A stretch of 64,000 nt of DNA from a bacterium (GCA_021789605.1 JAJYJI010000001.1:113880-177879), one strand, 5' to 3'. Numbered from the stretch's first letter, positions 8,221-17,852 are shown. Notes: a model not told the origin generated them from the sequence alone. A program made the numbers and translations.

Positions 8221-9027
8221 ATGGGAAAAATCAAAAAAACAAAAATAGGCATTAAATTTTTTTTCGCTGTTTTTCTATTTGCAGGCATTTTCGCGGCGCT
8301 GTCCGGCTGCGGATTATCGCAGGTTCAAAAAAAAGATAAGCTAAAATCAAATCTTTATTACAGGCTCGGCGCGGGTTTTTACCAGAACGGAAATTATATA
8401 AAGGCGATGCAGGAATTCATCAAAGCTAAGGCGCTCAATCCATATTCGGCAAAAAATTATAACGCGATAGGAGCCGTTTATATGAAGACCGGAAGAGCGA
8501 ACAAGGCTTTAAAGAATTTCGGCAGGGCACTGCGGTTAGACCCGGAATTTTCCGACGCCTATTATAACGCAGCCGTTATTTATATACGAAGAAAAGATTA
8601 TAATACGGCAGAGGCTTACTTAAAAAAAGCGTTAAAAAACCGTTTATACGCCAGTCCTTTTAAAAGTTACGCCAGATTGGCGCAGATATATTTAGCCGAA
8701 AATAAATCAGCCAAGGCGAAAAAAATATTGACCGTTTCTAAATTATTGAATAAAACATATTTTCTTACTTACTATGAACTCGGCGAATACTTCCTCGCCG
8801 AAGGAAAATTAGACGAAAGCCTTTATTATTACAAAAAAACTTTAAGATTGAATTCTTTTTTTATTCCCGCAAAATATAAAGAAGGCGTGATTTTTTTTAT
8901 GCAAAAAAAGTATGGCAAGGCAAAAAAAATATTCATAACGGTTTATAACCAAAATAAGCGCGGCGAGTATGGAATAAAATCGTTTAAATATTTAAAAAGG
9001 ATATTATTAATGCGCAGCGGCATTTAA
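8221..9027 (+). CDS. TPR-repeat lipoprotein (PilW/PilF-like)
   Basis: 268 residues with a lipoprotein signal: a hydrophobic run ending AALSGCG puts the lipidated Cys at about residue 30. TPR units follow through most of the chain (YRLGAGFYQNGNYIKAMQEF; NAIGAVYMKTGRANKAL; NAAVIYIRRKDYNTAEAYL; YELGEYFLAEGKLDESLYYY). This architecture is that of PilW/PilF pilotins and NrfG-like assembly proteins. A pilus role would fit pilT near 41 kb, but no other pilus gene adjoins it. It precedes the RodZ-like gene by 16 nt, so the three plus-strand genes are probably one operon. Confidence 0.75.
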   Translation: MGKIKKTKIGIKFFFAVFLFAGIFAALSGCGLSQVQKKDKLKSNLYYRLGAGFYQNGNYIKAMQEFIKAKALNPYSAKNYNAIGAVYMKTGRANKALKNFGRALRLDPEFSDAYYNAAVIYIRRKDYNTAEAYLKKALKNRLYASPFKSYARLAQIYLAENKSAKAKKILTVSKLLNKTYFLTYYELGEYFLAEGKLDESLYYYKKTLRLNSFFIPAKYKEGVIFFMQKKYGKAKKIFITVYNQNKRGEYGIKSFKYLKRILLMRSGI

Positions 9028-9043
9028 AGCGTAAAAAGTTCTT

Positions 9044-9859
9044 ATGGAAAATGAAACGGCAGGAAATGAAACGGCAGGAAAATACCTCCGGCGGAAAAGG
9101 GAAGCCTTAGGCCTCACCGTAGATGAGGTTTCCGGCGCTTCAAAAATCAGGCCCGGATATATAGAAGCCATAGAAAACGACGACTTTTCCCCGTTCTCTT
9201 CGCCCCACCTTTTAAAAGGATACGTTAAACTCATAGTAAAAACGCTCGGCGCCGACGATAAGGAAGTTCTAGATTTGCTGGAGCCGGATATGAAGGAAAG
9301 ATTTAAGGACAGGCGCATCGAAGACATAGTGGGGACGAGCTTTAAAGAAGAAAGACAAAAATACGAAAAATTAAGAAAAAGAGTTTTGTATATCGCCGTC
9401 ATATGGCTTATTGCCGTAATTTTAATTTATGCCTCCGTAAAGGCCTATGAATTTGTCAGGGCGGGAAATTTAACTTTCCCGTTTAATTTTAGTCCGGTTA
9501 AGGCCGGCGGGTCTTTGAGCAATGGTTTTGCGCGGCAAAAATCAGGGAACCTGAACGCAGGGTCAAAAACAGAGCCCTCTTCTTCGCCGCACCCTACTCC
9601 TTCGCCGTCTCGTTATGCCGTAATTTTAACGGGAAAAGTTATAGAAAGAACATGGGTTTCCGTTGAAACGGAAGAAGGCGGCCAAAAAACGCAAATGCTG
9701 TATCCCGGGGATACGGAGGTCTGGAAGGCGAAACGGAAATTAAAAATAAAGATAGGCAACGGCGGCGGCATTATTTTAAATTATAACGGAAAAAATATTG
9801 GAAAGCCCGGCGGAGAAAAACAGGTCGTAACGTTAAATTTTCCCCGGAACAGGCATTAA
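9044..9859 (+). CDS. rodZ: RodZ-like helix-turn-helix membrane protein
   Basis: 271 residues with the RodZ layout: a cytoplasmic HTH_25 domain (LRRKREALGLTVDEVSGASK, then IRPGYIEAIENDDF) at about residues 15-80, a single membrane span (IAVIWLIAVILIYASVKAY) near 117-135, a Pro/Ser-rich periplasmic linker, and a C-terminal DUF4115 beta domain (residues ~190-268). RodZ links MreB filaments to the membrane, and MreBCD is encoded at 30.5 kb. The first residues MENETAGNETAGK arise from a perfect 15-bp tandem duplication. The stop codon overlaps the stop of the convergent membrane-protein gene. Confidence 0.85.
   Translation: MENETAGNETAGKYLRRKREALGLTVDEVSGASKIRPGYIEAIENDDFSPFSSPHLLKGYVKLIVKTLGADDKEVLDLLEPDMKERFKDRRIEDIVGTSFKEERQKYEKLRKRVLYIAVIWLIAVILIYASVKAYEFVRAGNLTFPFNFSPVKAGGSLSNGFARQKSGNLNAGSKTEPSSSPHPTPSPSRYAVILTGKVIERTWVSVETEEGGQKTQMLYPGDTEVWKAKRKLKIKIGNGGGIILNYNGKNIGKPGGEKQVVTLNFPRNRH
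9049..9078 (+). repeat. 15-bp tandem duplication in the 5' end of rodZ
   Basis: AAATGAAACGGCAGG occurs twice head to tail inside the first ten codons and duplicates the peptide NETAG. It keeps the frame and also duplicates an ATG in another frame, so it is harmless to the protein. Confidence 0.9.
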
Positions 9860-10599
9860 CCCTTTTTTTTGTCCTTAATCCCGCGTCCTATTTTATCGGA
9901 AATTAAGGAGGCGCTTAACAATATAAAGCCCAATGCCGGAATAATTAAGATTAAATCGTCGTCTTCGATGCTAATTCCTATTCCCTGAACGCCCCAGTAT
10001 ATTCCGAAGCTTAAGAGCAAAACCGCGGCTACGCCTTTAATCCAGTGGGACGGTATCTTCCTGAAATATTTCCTCAGGTATATAGATAAGATAAGGACGG
10101 CGGCGGAACTTATTATAAGGGCGGAAATTACGGAAAACCATTGGTCTTCGGTAATTGCAAGCGGAACGGCTACTACTGCCACCTCAAATGCTTCTATTAT
10201 TACGGCATTCAGAGCTACTATAAAAGATTTAAACGAACATTTCCGGTGTTTTACCTCCGCGGTTTCCGCCTTTTTAAAAAGAGGTTTTTCTCCCAACTTT
10301 TTTGAAAACGGGGTAAGATAAAATATAAAACTGAGCAGTTTATAGGAAAAATAAAGGCCTACGGAAAGCAGTACCGCGCCTATTATTAATTTAACGGTAT
10401 ATATCGGAACGGTTTTAATAAGGGCTATTCCGCCGGTAAAAAGAATTATCAGCGTCCCTAAAAATCCTATTATTCCTCCGGCAAGGGCGCTCGACAGTCC
10501 GACGTCTTCCCCGACTACGAAAACTATGGCGGCTACTTCGCTGAGTTCGACTATCGATACCGAAAATACGGTTACGAATATGAGAATATTGAAATTCAT
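9856..10599 (-). CDS. multi-pass membrane protein with two ExxE-containing halves (GDT1/COG4280-like)
   Basis: 247 residues with about seven hydrophobic segments. Two halves repeat a similar pattern. The first has VSIVELSEVAAIVFVVGEDVG near residue 14. The second has ALNAVIIEAFEVAVVAVPLAITED near residue 128. Paired acidic motifs in internally repeated membrane halves recall the GDT1/UPF0016 cation exchangers and the poorly characterised COG4280 proteins. A metal or cation transport role is therefore a guess. It is transcribed alone, convergent with rodZ, and the two stop codons share bases. No ribosome site of note precedes the ATG. Confidence 0.55.
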   Translation of the reverse strand: MNFNILIFVTVFSVSIVELSEVAAIVFVVGEDVGLSSALAGGIIGFLGTLIILFTGGIALIKTVPIYTVKLIIGAVLLSVGLYFSYKLLSFIFYLTPFSKKLGEKPLFKKAETAEVKHRKCSFKSFIVALNAVIIEAFEVAVVAVPLAITEDQWFSVISALIISSAAVLILSIYLRKYFRKIPSHWIKGVAAVLLLSFGIYWGVQGIGISIEDDDLILIIPALGFILLSASLISDKIGRGIKDKKKG

Positions 10600-10758
10600 T
10601 TTTTTTATTATATCAGATTATTATTCGCGCAAACAAGAAAAAACCAACGGTTATTTTTCCCCGTGTAAGTTTTTCCTATTGACTTTTTAAATATTAAGTA
10701 ATAAGCTAAATTATTATTAATACCAAAATTCATAACATTATTTTAAGGAGGCGACATT

Positions 10759-10992
10759 ATGGCGGTAACACCCAACAAAACACTCGACGCAAGCGGCTTG
10801 TCCTGTCCGCTGCCCATCGTCAAAACAAAAAAAGAGATAGACACTATGGGTTCGGGGCAGGTTTTAGAGGTAATATCCACCGACCCGGGTTCTAAGAACG
10901 ATATGGTTGCATGGTGCAATAGGACTGGGAATAAGCTTTTGGAGTCCAAGGAAGAAGGCGGAAAATTTAAGTTTTATGTTCAAAAATCATAA
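10759..10992 (+). CDS. TusA-family sulfur carrier protein
   Basis: A 77-residue SirA/TusA fold protein with the family signature CPLPI at Cys16, preceded by LDASGLS. The single conserved Cys normally carries a persulfide between sulfurtransferases, for tRNA thiolation or, in sulfur-metabolising microbes, for cytoplasmic sulfur trafficking. A strong AAGGAGG site precedes the ATG. A weak promoter-like TTGACT lies about 75 nt upstream. A second TusA-type protein is encoded at 59.5 kb next to iscU, and the two differ throughout. This one stands alone between a membrane-protein gene and tatC. Confidence 0.92.
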   Translation: MAVTPNKTLDASGLSCPLPIVKTKKEIDTMGSGQVLEVISTDPGSKNDMVAWCNRTGNKLLESKEEGGKFKFYVQKS

Positions 10993-11117
10993 TTCTTCAA
11001 GGAAAATCCCGTCTGTTTAAAAATTTCGACCTTGAACGCCGGCGCTATATTTAACGATTTAGCGCATTGGTTTTTTCGGACGGCAGGTTTTATCCATTAT
11101 GTAATATATTATTATAT

Positions 11118-11145
11118 AACGGGGACGGATTAGTTTGTCCCCGTT
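11118..11145 (+). terminator. hairpin between tusA and tatC
   Basis: AACGGGGAC and GTCCCCGTT form a perfect 9-bp stem around a 10-nt loop, about 125 nt past tusA. There is only a short TTT after it, so it may be a Rho-independent terminator of poor quality or an mRNA-stabilising hairpin. Confidence 0.5.
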
Positions 11146-11229
11146 TATCGTTCAAGCGGAATGCCGCTAAAATATCGCAGACTAAATTGCCGCCCGCGAT
11201 TTTTTCTCAAAAATATCCCATAATTTCAG

Positions 11230-12090
11230 ATGAATGCCGAAAATAAAGATGCCGACGCAAAAAAAGAAGTAAGGATGTCTTTTTTAGAGCATTTTTCCGA
11301 ACTGAGAAAAAGGATATTTTATACATTTGCGGCGCTTGTAATATGCATGGGTTTTTCATGGCATCTTTCCTATAAGGTTATAAATTTTATAGAACTGCCA
11401 TTAGAGAGACCTACTTATATTACGTATTTTTCGGGATACGCAAAAACTGTAATAAAAAAAGACGCCCCTTCCGTATATTATTCATTCGGCCTTAATAAAA
11501 CCCCCAAAAAATTCATAAAACATATTCTTCATTATTCAAGGCCGTTAGAGCCTTTTTTTATGCAGGTCAAGGTATCGCTTATCTTAGGGTTTATTTTTGC
11601 GCTCCCTTTTATTTTATTTCAGATATGGCAGTTTATAAAACCCGGACTGCTAAAAAGGGAAAGGATGTATTTGCTGCCTTTTTTGTTTTTCGGAACGCTG
11701 TTCTTTATTTCCGGAACGGTATTTATGATTTTATATATATGGCCTGCCGTTATTAATTTCTCGTTGAGCTATCAGAGCCCCGGCCTTTCCCCGCTGATAA
11801 ATTTAACCCATTATATAGATTTTGCTTTAAGGCTGGCCTTAATATTCGGCCTTATATTTGAACTGCCGCTTATTTCCGCCCTTTTTTCGCTTGCAGGCAT
11901 ATTGAAACCCGGACTGCTTAAAAAATACAGAAAGTACGCCTTGATATTAAGCCTTATTATCGCGGCTTTTCATGCAGATTTAGTCACCATGTTTTTCATA
12001 GCCGTTCCGCTGTATTCAATGTATGAGTTAAGCGTTTTAATATCTTCCTTAATATGGAAATTTAAAAAAGGCTCCGAAGGCTCTGCCTAA
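11230..12090 (+). CDS. tatC: Sec-independent translocase subunit TatC
   Basis: A 286-residue polytopic inner-membrane protein. TatC binds twin-arginine signal peptides and exports folded proteins. The N-terminal MSFLEHFSELRKRI is the hallmark cytoplasmic motif. PGLLKRERMYLLPFL keeps the conserved Glu of the first cytoplasmic loop, and FGLIFELP keeps the membrane Glu. The first periplasmic loop is about 35 residues longer than in E. coli. The usual PPD of the last loop is replaced by FHADLV. No tatA or tatB is nearby. The gene converges on recJ with 13 nt between them. Confidence 0.93.
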   Translation: MNAENKDADAKKEVRMSFLEHFSELRKRIFYTFAALVICMGFSWHLSYKVINFIELPLERPTYITYFSGYAKTVIKKDAPSVYYSFGLNKTPKKFIKHILHYSRPLEPFFMQVKVSLILGFIFALPFILFQIWQFIKPGLLKRERMYLLPFLFFGTLFFISGTVFMILYIWPAVINFSLSYQSPGLSPLINLTHYIDFALRLALIFGLIFELPLISALFSLAGILKPGLLKKYRKYALILSLIIAAFHADLVTMFFIAVPLYSMYELSVLISSLIWKFKKGSEGSA

Positions 12091-12103
12091 GTCCGGCCGC
12101 CGG

Positions 12104-14026
12104 TCATATAAAATTAAGTATTTTTATATATCCGTTAAAAAACTCAAATATAATCCCGTTAACCTCTATTTTATTTTCGGCAATTTTATCCCGCCCGTTA
12201 AATCCTAAAATATCTTCGGCCATTTTATGCCTGTTAAACATCATCGCTTTGTGCTTTATATCGTTATTTTGCGAAGATTCTTTTACGTTAAAGGTAAAAT
12301 AGCAATTAGAGAAATTATTTTTTTTGGAATTCTTGTTTTTAAATTCCCTACGGTTAATGTCCGAAAGGGTGATATTCCTAATTAAAAACTTAGGCTGTTC
12401 GTTAAGGGGGCCGTATGGGGACATCAATTTTACGATTTCCGCCAACTCTTTATCCGCAAGGCAATCCAAATTTATTTCTTCATCATAGCCGATTTCCGGA
12501 TGCGCATGCAGGCCATCGCCAAAGACGCTTGAAGAAACGTCAGAGCCTTCAAGGAACCGGTCATTTTTAACGGCGGCTATAAAATCGTCGGTATCTTTGC
12601 CCTTATCTATCGTTAATCCGCAGGCCATTTTGTGGCCGCCAAATTTTGCAAAAAAGGACTCGTAATTTTTTAAAAGCGCGTAAATGTCGATGTCGCCGCA
12701 AGACCTTGCGGAGCCGATGAAAACGTCTTTCTTATATCCGGTAAGAAGCAAAACCGGCTTTTGCAGATAATCGGCTAATTTGGAAGAAACTATTCCTATT
12801 ACGCCGGGGTGCCACGATTCGCCCTTCAGGACTAAAACCCGCGCCTCTTCTTCCGATTTGCCGCCTTCTCTTATAACGTTCATTGCGTCGTTAAAACAGC
12901 CGTCTTCGAGCAGCTGTCTTTTTCTGTTGAAAGATTCCAGTTCTTGAGCCAGACCGTAAGCCGCGCTATAATCTTTTTGCGTTAAAAGCTCCACGGCGAC
13001 GGAAGGGTCTCCGACCCTTCCTGCCGCATTGATTTTAGGGGCAATTTTCCACGCGACGTCCGATTCGTTTACGTTATCGAAATGCAGTCCGCAAATGCGC
13101 CTTAATTCTTTTATACCCGGACGGGGATTGCTATTGAGAATTTTAAGCCCGTAATGCGTTAGCGTCCTGTTGTCTCCGTACATAGGAACTATGTCGGCTA
13201 TTATGCCTAGGCATACTATGTCCAGATAATCTTTAAGGTTTGGATACGAAGCCAGCAGCCCTTCTTTTACTAAATGTTTTCTGAGGGCGATGCCTAGATT
13301 GAACGCTATGCCGACCCCCGGCAAAAATTTAAAAGGAAATTTATCGCCTTTACGTTTGGGGTTGAGTATTGCAAAAGCATCCGGCAGAATCTCCGTTTCC
13401 GCGCTGACGGGAACTTCATGGTGGTCGCATATTATGACGTCTATATTTTTAGAAGCGGCGTATGAAACTTCTCTGGCGTTGGTAATGCCCAAATCTACCG
13501 TTACAAGAAGAGAAAGCGGTTTGCTTCCGTTTTTGTTTATAAAATCGCAAATTTCGTTAATCGGTTCTATTCCGAGCCCGTAGCCGTCTTTTATCCTGTC
13601 CGGCAATTTATAAAAAATGGAAGAATCTGCATTATCCGGTTTCATTAGCTTCTTAAGTTCCCTTAAAAAAGAAACAAGAAAAGAAGTGGATGTTATTCCG
13701 TCGACGTCGTAATCGCCGTAAACGCAGATAGATTCGTTTTCGAGCATTGCTTTCGTTATACGTCGGACGGACTTTTCCATATCGGACATAAGGAAGGGGT
13801 CGTTTAAAGATTTTAAAGACGGATTTAAATAGTTATCTACGAAACATTCCAGAAGACCGCCTGAATGTCTGCAGGCCTCTTCATCGCCGGAACAGGACGG
13901 TCCGGAGAGAAAAGGGTCGAAGTCTAACTGGGAGATTAATCTTTTAAGGACTAAAGATAAGGCGGTATCGTTGAAAGTTAAAGGAAGGCGCTCTTTTAAG
14001 TATTCATATACATATTTTTTTTCCAT
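12104..14026 (-). CDS. recJ: single-stranded-DNA exonuclease RecJ
   Basis: RecJ degrades single-stranded DNA 5'->3' in recombination and mismatch/base-excision repair. The 640-residue chain has the DHH-family motifs in order: ICVYGDYDVDGITSTS near residue 100, TVDLGITN, ICDHHEVP near 200, and the DHHA1 part with HPGVIGIVSSKLADYL and the GGHKMACGLTI block. A C-terminal OB-like region follows. It is longer than the usual ~570 residues, partly from a Cys/Gly/Ser-rich N-terminal insert (SGPSCSGDEEACRHSGG). It follows secF on the same strand, a common position downstream of secDF. Confidence 0.95.
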   Translation of the reverse strand: MEKKYVYEYLKERLPLTFNDTALSLVLKRLISQLDFDPFLSGPSCSGDEEACRHSGGLLECFVDNYLNPSLKSLNDPFLMSDMEKSVRRITKAMLENESICVYGDYDVDGITSTSFLVSFLRELKKLMKPDNADSSIFYKLPDRIKDGYGLGIEPINEICDFINKNGSKPLSLLVTVDLGITNAREVSYAASKNIDVIICDHHEVPVSAETEILPDAFAILNPKRKGDKFPFKFLPGVGIAFNLGIALRKHLVKEGLLASYPNLKDYLDIVCLGIIADIVPMYGDNRTLTHYGLKILNSNPRPGIKELRRICGLHFDNVNESDVAWKIAPKINAAGRVGDPSVAVELLTQKDYSAAYGLAQELESFNRKRQLLEDGCFNDAMNVIREGGKSEEEARVLVLKGESWHPGVIGIVSSKLADYLQKPVLLLTGYKKDVFIGSARSCGDIDIYALLKNYESFFAKFGGHKMACGLTIDKGKDTDDFIAAVKNDRFLEGSDVSSSVFGDGLHAHPEIGYDEEINLDCLADKELAEIVKLMSPYGPLNEQPKFLIRNITLSDINRREFKNKNSKKNNFSNCYFTFNVKESSQNNDIKHKAMMFNRHKMAEDILGFNGRDKIAENKIEVNGIIFEFFNGYIKILNFI

Positions 14027-14071
14027 ATCCTGCTTTTGGTTCCGGATTTGCTTCTCCGGAAATTTATTGCC

Positions 14072-14986
14072 TTAACGAGAATAATGTTTTTCATTTAAAA
14101 TTACCATTATGGGGCTTGCGATGAATATCGACGAATAGGTTCCTATAATGACCCCGTATAATAATGTAAAGGCAAAGTCGTGCAGCACTATGCCTCCGAG
14201 AAAAAATAGGGATAGCACGACTAGTATAACGGTCAGCGAAGTAACGACGGTTCTGGTTAAGACTTCGTTTATGCTTTTATTTACAATGTCTTTTAAATCG
14301 ATATGTTTTGCTTTTTCCGCATCAGTTTTAAGATTTTCCCTTATCCTGTCGAAAACTACGACTTTATCGGTAAGGGAATATCCGGCAACGGTTAAAATAG
14401 CGGTAATAACAAGCAGTGTTATCTCTTTTTGAAAAATAAAAATTACTCCGAGAAGCGCCATAACGTCGTGAGCCAATCCTATCGCGGCCGCGAGGCCGAA
14501 TCTGAATTCGAAGCGCCATGTAATATAGAGCATTATCGCTATAATAGAAATAATAATAGCGATAACCGCGTCTCTCGAAAGTTTCTTTCCTACGGAAGGA
14601 CCTATCATCTCGCTGTTAATGACTTTGGGGGGATTTTTTTTGTAAGATTCTTTAATGGTCCGTTTAATTTTGGCGGTATATTCGTTTAAATCTTTTGCCA
14701 CTGCTTTCGTCTGGATTATAACATTGTTTTTGCCTTTTATCTTGACGATTTTTAAGTCTTTAAATCCGGCGGGCAAAAGCGTTTTTCTTATGGAAGATAT
14801 AGAAATTTTATGTTTAAAAGCCAGCTCCATGGAAAGTCCGCCCGTGAAATCTATCCCTATCCTCGCCGTTCCGGATATCATAGAGATTAGTTCTATGAAT
14901 CCAAGCAAAACAAGGACGGAAGATAAAACGAAGGAATATTTTTTTTTGCCGATAAAATTAAAATGCGTATTTTTAATTAATTCCAA
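14072..14986 (-). CDS. secF: protein translocase subunit SecF
   Basis: A 304-residue RND-type membrane protein that, with SecD, uses the proton gradient to pull exported chains out of SecYEG. One N-terminal span is followed by a periplasmic domain beginning GIDFTGGLSMEL. The GPSVGKKLSRDAVIAI motif opens the five-helix bundle, which contains VAGYSLTDKVVVFDRIREN and NEVLTRTVVTSLTVILV, as in all SecF proteins. It lies downstream of secD with a 61-nt gap, as expected. Confidence 0.96.
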   Translation of the reverse strand: MELIKNTHFNFIGKKKYSFVLSSVLVLLGFIELISMISGTARIGIDFTGGLSMELAFKHKISISSIRKTLLPAGFKDLKIVKIKGKNNVIIQTKAVAKDLNEYTAKIKRTIKESYKKNPPKVINSEMIGPSVGKKLSRDAVIAIIISIIAIMLYITWRFEFRFGLAAAIGLAHDVMALLGVIFIFQKEITLLVITAILTVAGYSLTDKVVVFDRIRENLKTDAEKAKHIDLKDIVNKSINEVLTRTVVTSLTVILVVLSLFFLGGIVLHDFAFTLLYGVIIGTYSSIFIASPIMVILNEKHYSR

Positions 14987-15047
14987 TTTTTTTAAACTCC
15001 CTAAGTCTGAAATTTACGTTATTGTTATTTAGTATCGACCGGTATAA

Positions 15048-16628
15048 CTAAATGCTTAATTTATTAAGCTCTTTTTTGTTGGATATAATATCGAATATTA
15101 CTTTCGTACCGACTAAAGACGTGAAGAGATTTATAATGATGCCGAGCGAAAGGGTTACGGCAAAACCCTTAACCGGACCCGAACCGAAATAAAAGAGAAC
15201 GGCGGCCGTTATAAGAGCCGTAACATGCGAATCCAGAATCGTAAAAAAAGCCTTATTGTAACCGTTTTCGATAGCTATTACGACGGGTTTATTTTCCCTA
15301 AGCTCCTCCCTTATCCTTTCAAAAATAAGGACGTTTGAATCCACGGACATACCGATGGTCAATATAATTCCGGCGATGCCGGGAAGCGTAAGGGTCGCTC
15401 CGAACAGCGAAAGCGCGGCCATAAGGAACAATACGTTTTCTATAAGCGCAAAGTCCGCGATTAAACCCGAAAATTTATAATAAAATATCATAAACCCGAC
15501 CACCAGAATAGTGCCTACTACGGCCGCAAGCATGCCATCGCGTATAGAATCTGCGCCGAGCGTCGGGCCTACCGTATTATTCTGAATAATTTTTACGGGA
15601 GCCGGCAGGGCTCCGGAACGAAGAGCAATCGCAAGGTTGTTTGCCTGAGCCATAGTAAATCTTCCGGAAATAGAGGCGTTTCCGCCGAGTATGGGCTCTT
15701 CTATTACGGGAGCGGAAATTACGTTGTTATCGAGTATTATGGCGAGCCTTTTGCCCGTGTATTTTGTAGTTATGTCCGCAAATCGTTTTGCTCCCGCGGA
15801 ATTCAGAGAAACGCCGACGACCGGCTGATTGTAGCGGTTCATTTGAACATTTGCGCTTGAAATGTCCGCTCCGCCCATTAAAACGGGTTTTTTAATAAGG
15901 TACGGTCTTTTTGCCGTTTTATGGGTGTACTTGTTATATGAAACATGATAAAGAATTTCATCGCCTTCGGGAATTTTTCCGTTTGCCGCGTTAGGCATGA
16001 CGCTCTCGTCATCGACCAGCTTAAATGTAAGCCTTGCGGTTTTTCCTATAAGTTTAATCGCCTGTTTGACGTTTTTAACCCCGGGCATTTCGACGACGAT
16101 TAAGTCGCTCCCCTGACGCGCTATTTTAGGAGAGACGAGGCCGAACTGGTCTATCCTGTTCCTCATAACCTCTATGGCTCCGCTGACGGATTCTTTCTTG
16201 TATCCGGCGAGAGCGGAGGGTTTAAAAGCGATTTCGCCGCCGGAAAGTTCCAGCGACCCGTGGTGGTCTTTTAAATATTTTTCGAGCGCCGCGGCGGAGG
16301 ATTTATTTTTTAAGAAACCGGCGCTTAAGTTTATATGGTTATTTACAAAGCTAAAATCGTTTTCGTTTCCTATGCCTTTGCTTTTTACGAAAGATTTTAT
16401 ATCGGAGTAATCCCTGTAAAGTTTTTCCGTTATAGCTTTATTGATTTCTACTTTTTCGACGAGATATACGCCCCCCTGAAGGTCAAGCCCCAGATGCATT
16501 TCCGCGTTGCCGATAACGGCTTTCCACCAGCCCGGCGAATTTGGATAAATCGAAGGGACAATCGAAAAAAGGGATATAAATATAAAAACTGATATTAATA
16601 TTACGCGAGTTTTAACCGGTTTCATCAA
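15048..16628 (-). CDS. secD: protein translocase subunit SecD
   Basis: A 526-residue partner of SecF. After the first membrane span comes HLGLDLQGGVYLV, the conserved periplasmic start. VMRNRIDQFGLVSPKIARQGSDLIVVEMPG (P1 head), a second periplasmic part with VGVSLNSAGAKRFADIT, and GRFTMAQANNLAIALRSGALPAPV follow. The membrane bundle holds VGPTLGADSIRDG and TIGMSVDSNVLIFERIREE. It stands between yajC and secF in the classic yajC-secD-secF order. Confidence 0.97.
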   Translation of the reverse strand: MMKPVKTRVILISVFIFISLFSIVPSIYPNSPGWWKAVIGNAEMHLGLDLQGGVYLVEKVEINKAITEKLYRDYSDIKSFVKSKGIGNENDFSFVNNHINLSAGFLKNKSSAAALEKYLKDHHGSLELSGGEIAFKPSALAGYKKESVSGAIEVMRNRIDQFGLVSPKIARQGSDLIVVEMPGVKNVKQAIKLIGKTARLTFKLVDDESVMPNAANGKIPEGDEILYHVSYNKYTHKTAKRPYLIKKPVLMGGADISSANVQMNRYNQPVVGVSLNSAGAKRFADITTKYTGKRLAIILDNNVISAPVIEEPILGGNASISGRFTMAQANNLAIALRSGALPAPVKIIQNNTVGPTLGADSIRDGMLAAVVGTILVVGFMIFYYKFSGLIADFALIENVLFLMAALSLFGATLTLPGIAGIILTIGMSVDSNVLIFERIREELRENKPVVIAIENGYNKAFFTILDSHVTALITAAVLFYFGSGPVKGFAVTLSLGIIINLFTSLVGTKVIFDIISNKKELNKLSI

Positions 16629-16726
16629 GTTTCACCATTGAATTAAAATAATTTTTAAAAATATAACATAATACTGATAAAAATTCCACAGTTTTTATCC
16701 GCCCGTTATATGCGGCGCCGTTTTGC

Positions 16727-17083
16727 TTACTGCTGTTTTATCGTTTTCGTAGCGATGGCGCTTTTCGTAACCTTAATTTTAACGTCTTTTGCGATTTCGA
16801 TAGTAAAAACCTGCTCGGCTATTCCGGTTATAATTCCGAAAATACCGCCGTTGGTAAGGACTTCGTCTCCGACCTTAAGGGATTCGAGCATTTTTTTATG
16901 GTCTTTCGTCCTTTTTTGCTGGGGAAGTATTACCAAAAGATAAAATATCGCCACTATGGCTATAAGCGGAGCAAAATTTAACAAGGTCGATTTCCAGCCT
17001 CCGTTTGCCGGCGATGCGGCGGCATAGGCGTTTTTTACGGCAAAAAGATTGAACGTTTTTGATAAGTCCGATAAAATTTTCAT
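16727..17083 (-). CDS. yajC: Sec translocase accessory protein YajC
   Basis: A 118-residue protein with one membrane span (LLNFAPLIAIVAIFYLLVILPQQ). The conserved QQKRTKDHKKMLESLKVGDEVLTNGGIFGIITGI segment, typical of YajC, follows directly. YajC associates with SecDF. The region before the span is unusually long (about 35 residues, ending NAYAAASPANGG) and looks like a cleavable signal peptide. In most relatives yajC directly follows tgt. Here about 3.2 kb of other DNA separates the two. Confidence 0.93.
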   Translation of the reverse strand: MKILSDLSKTFNLFAVKNAYAAASPANGGWKSTLLNFAPLIAIVAIFYLLVILPQQKRTKDHKKMLESLKVGDEVLTNGGIFGIITGIAEQVFTIEIAKDVKIKVTKSAIATKTIKQQ

Positions 17084-17202
17084 AAATACCCCTTGTTTTT
17101 ATTAATTTGTTTTATATTAAAGCCAACAGTTTATCAATCTGTTATTATTTTACGAATTTTATTATATTATATTTATATTGCAAGAAAGTCAAAGCAAAGA
17201 TG

Positions 17203-17250
17203 AACCCTTAATCCCGCAATAGAAATTTTTAATCCTTTCTTGCCGCCTAT
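17203..17250. repeat. 48-bp direct repeat, copy 1 (yajC side)
   Basis: AACCCTTAATCCCGCAATAG, continuing through AATCCTTTCTTGCCGCCTAT, is repeated at 20270-20317 in the same orientation with one mismatch (47/48). The copies bracket about 3.0 kb of non-operon genes between yajC and tgt. Confidence 0.95.
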
Positions 17251-17310
17251 AATGAGGTAATTTTTGCTTTATTTTATCCCGTAATTATTTTTAAAATATT
17301 TTTATCAAGG

Positions 17311-17769
17311 TCATCTGCAGGCGTTGCCTATTCTGTAGCCGTTTATAGTAAAATTTGAAACACTGGAATTGCCTGCCGCTCCGGTAGATACGGTTTTAAT
17401 TTTGCTCATAAACCTGACCGGTGAAAATATTTTAGTTATACCCTTAGACTTTATCATACCCTTTGGACTTCTGCATATCATAGAATAAACGATAGTATTA
17501 TTCCCCGTGGAATGTTCGTTGAATTTGCAATCCGGCTTAACGGGCGGAACATAAGGACGCGTATTTTTATTATTCTGACAAACAAAAAAGGTCTTGTTGA
17601 AAGGAATGGTAATTTTTCCTCCCATAACGGAAACTGAGCCCTTTTCCGTATCCCTCCAGTATCCGCCCTTTTTTAACTTATAAGCGTAAGCGCTGCCGCC
17701 GGAAATAAAAGACGCTGCACAAACTGCGAATAGTAAGAATAGAAAGAACAATATAAATAATTTTTTCAT
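17311..17769 (-). CDS. exported DUF3617-like protein
   Basis: The start is an internal Met preceded by CGGAGG, giving 152 residues with a signal peptide (MKKLFILFFLFLLF to about GSAYA). The mature part has the DUF3617 pattern: LKKGGYWRDTEKG near its N-terminus, paired Cys residues (FFVCQNN; PDCKFNEHS), MICRSPKGMIKSKG, and the C-terminal NGYRIGNACR. Members are periplasmic proteins of unknown function. It is the last gene of the repeat-bounded segment between tgt and yajC, and shares the strand of the surrounding operon. Confidence 0.6.
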   Translation of the reverse strand: MKKLFILFFLFLLFAVCAASFISGGSAYAYKLKKGGYWRDTEKGSVSVMGGKITIPFNKTFFVCQNNKNTRPYVPPVKPDCKFNEHSTGNNTIVYSMICRSPKGMIKSKGITKIFSPVRFMSKIKTVSTGAAGNSSVSNFTINGYRIGNACR

Positions 17770-17852
17770 AATTGCCTCCGTATATTTTATTTTCACTGCT
17801 TATTTTTAAATGTTAATGAATTATAAAGCGTAAAAATATTGTTTCTATTAAT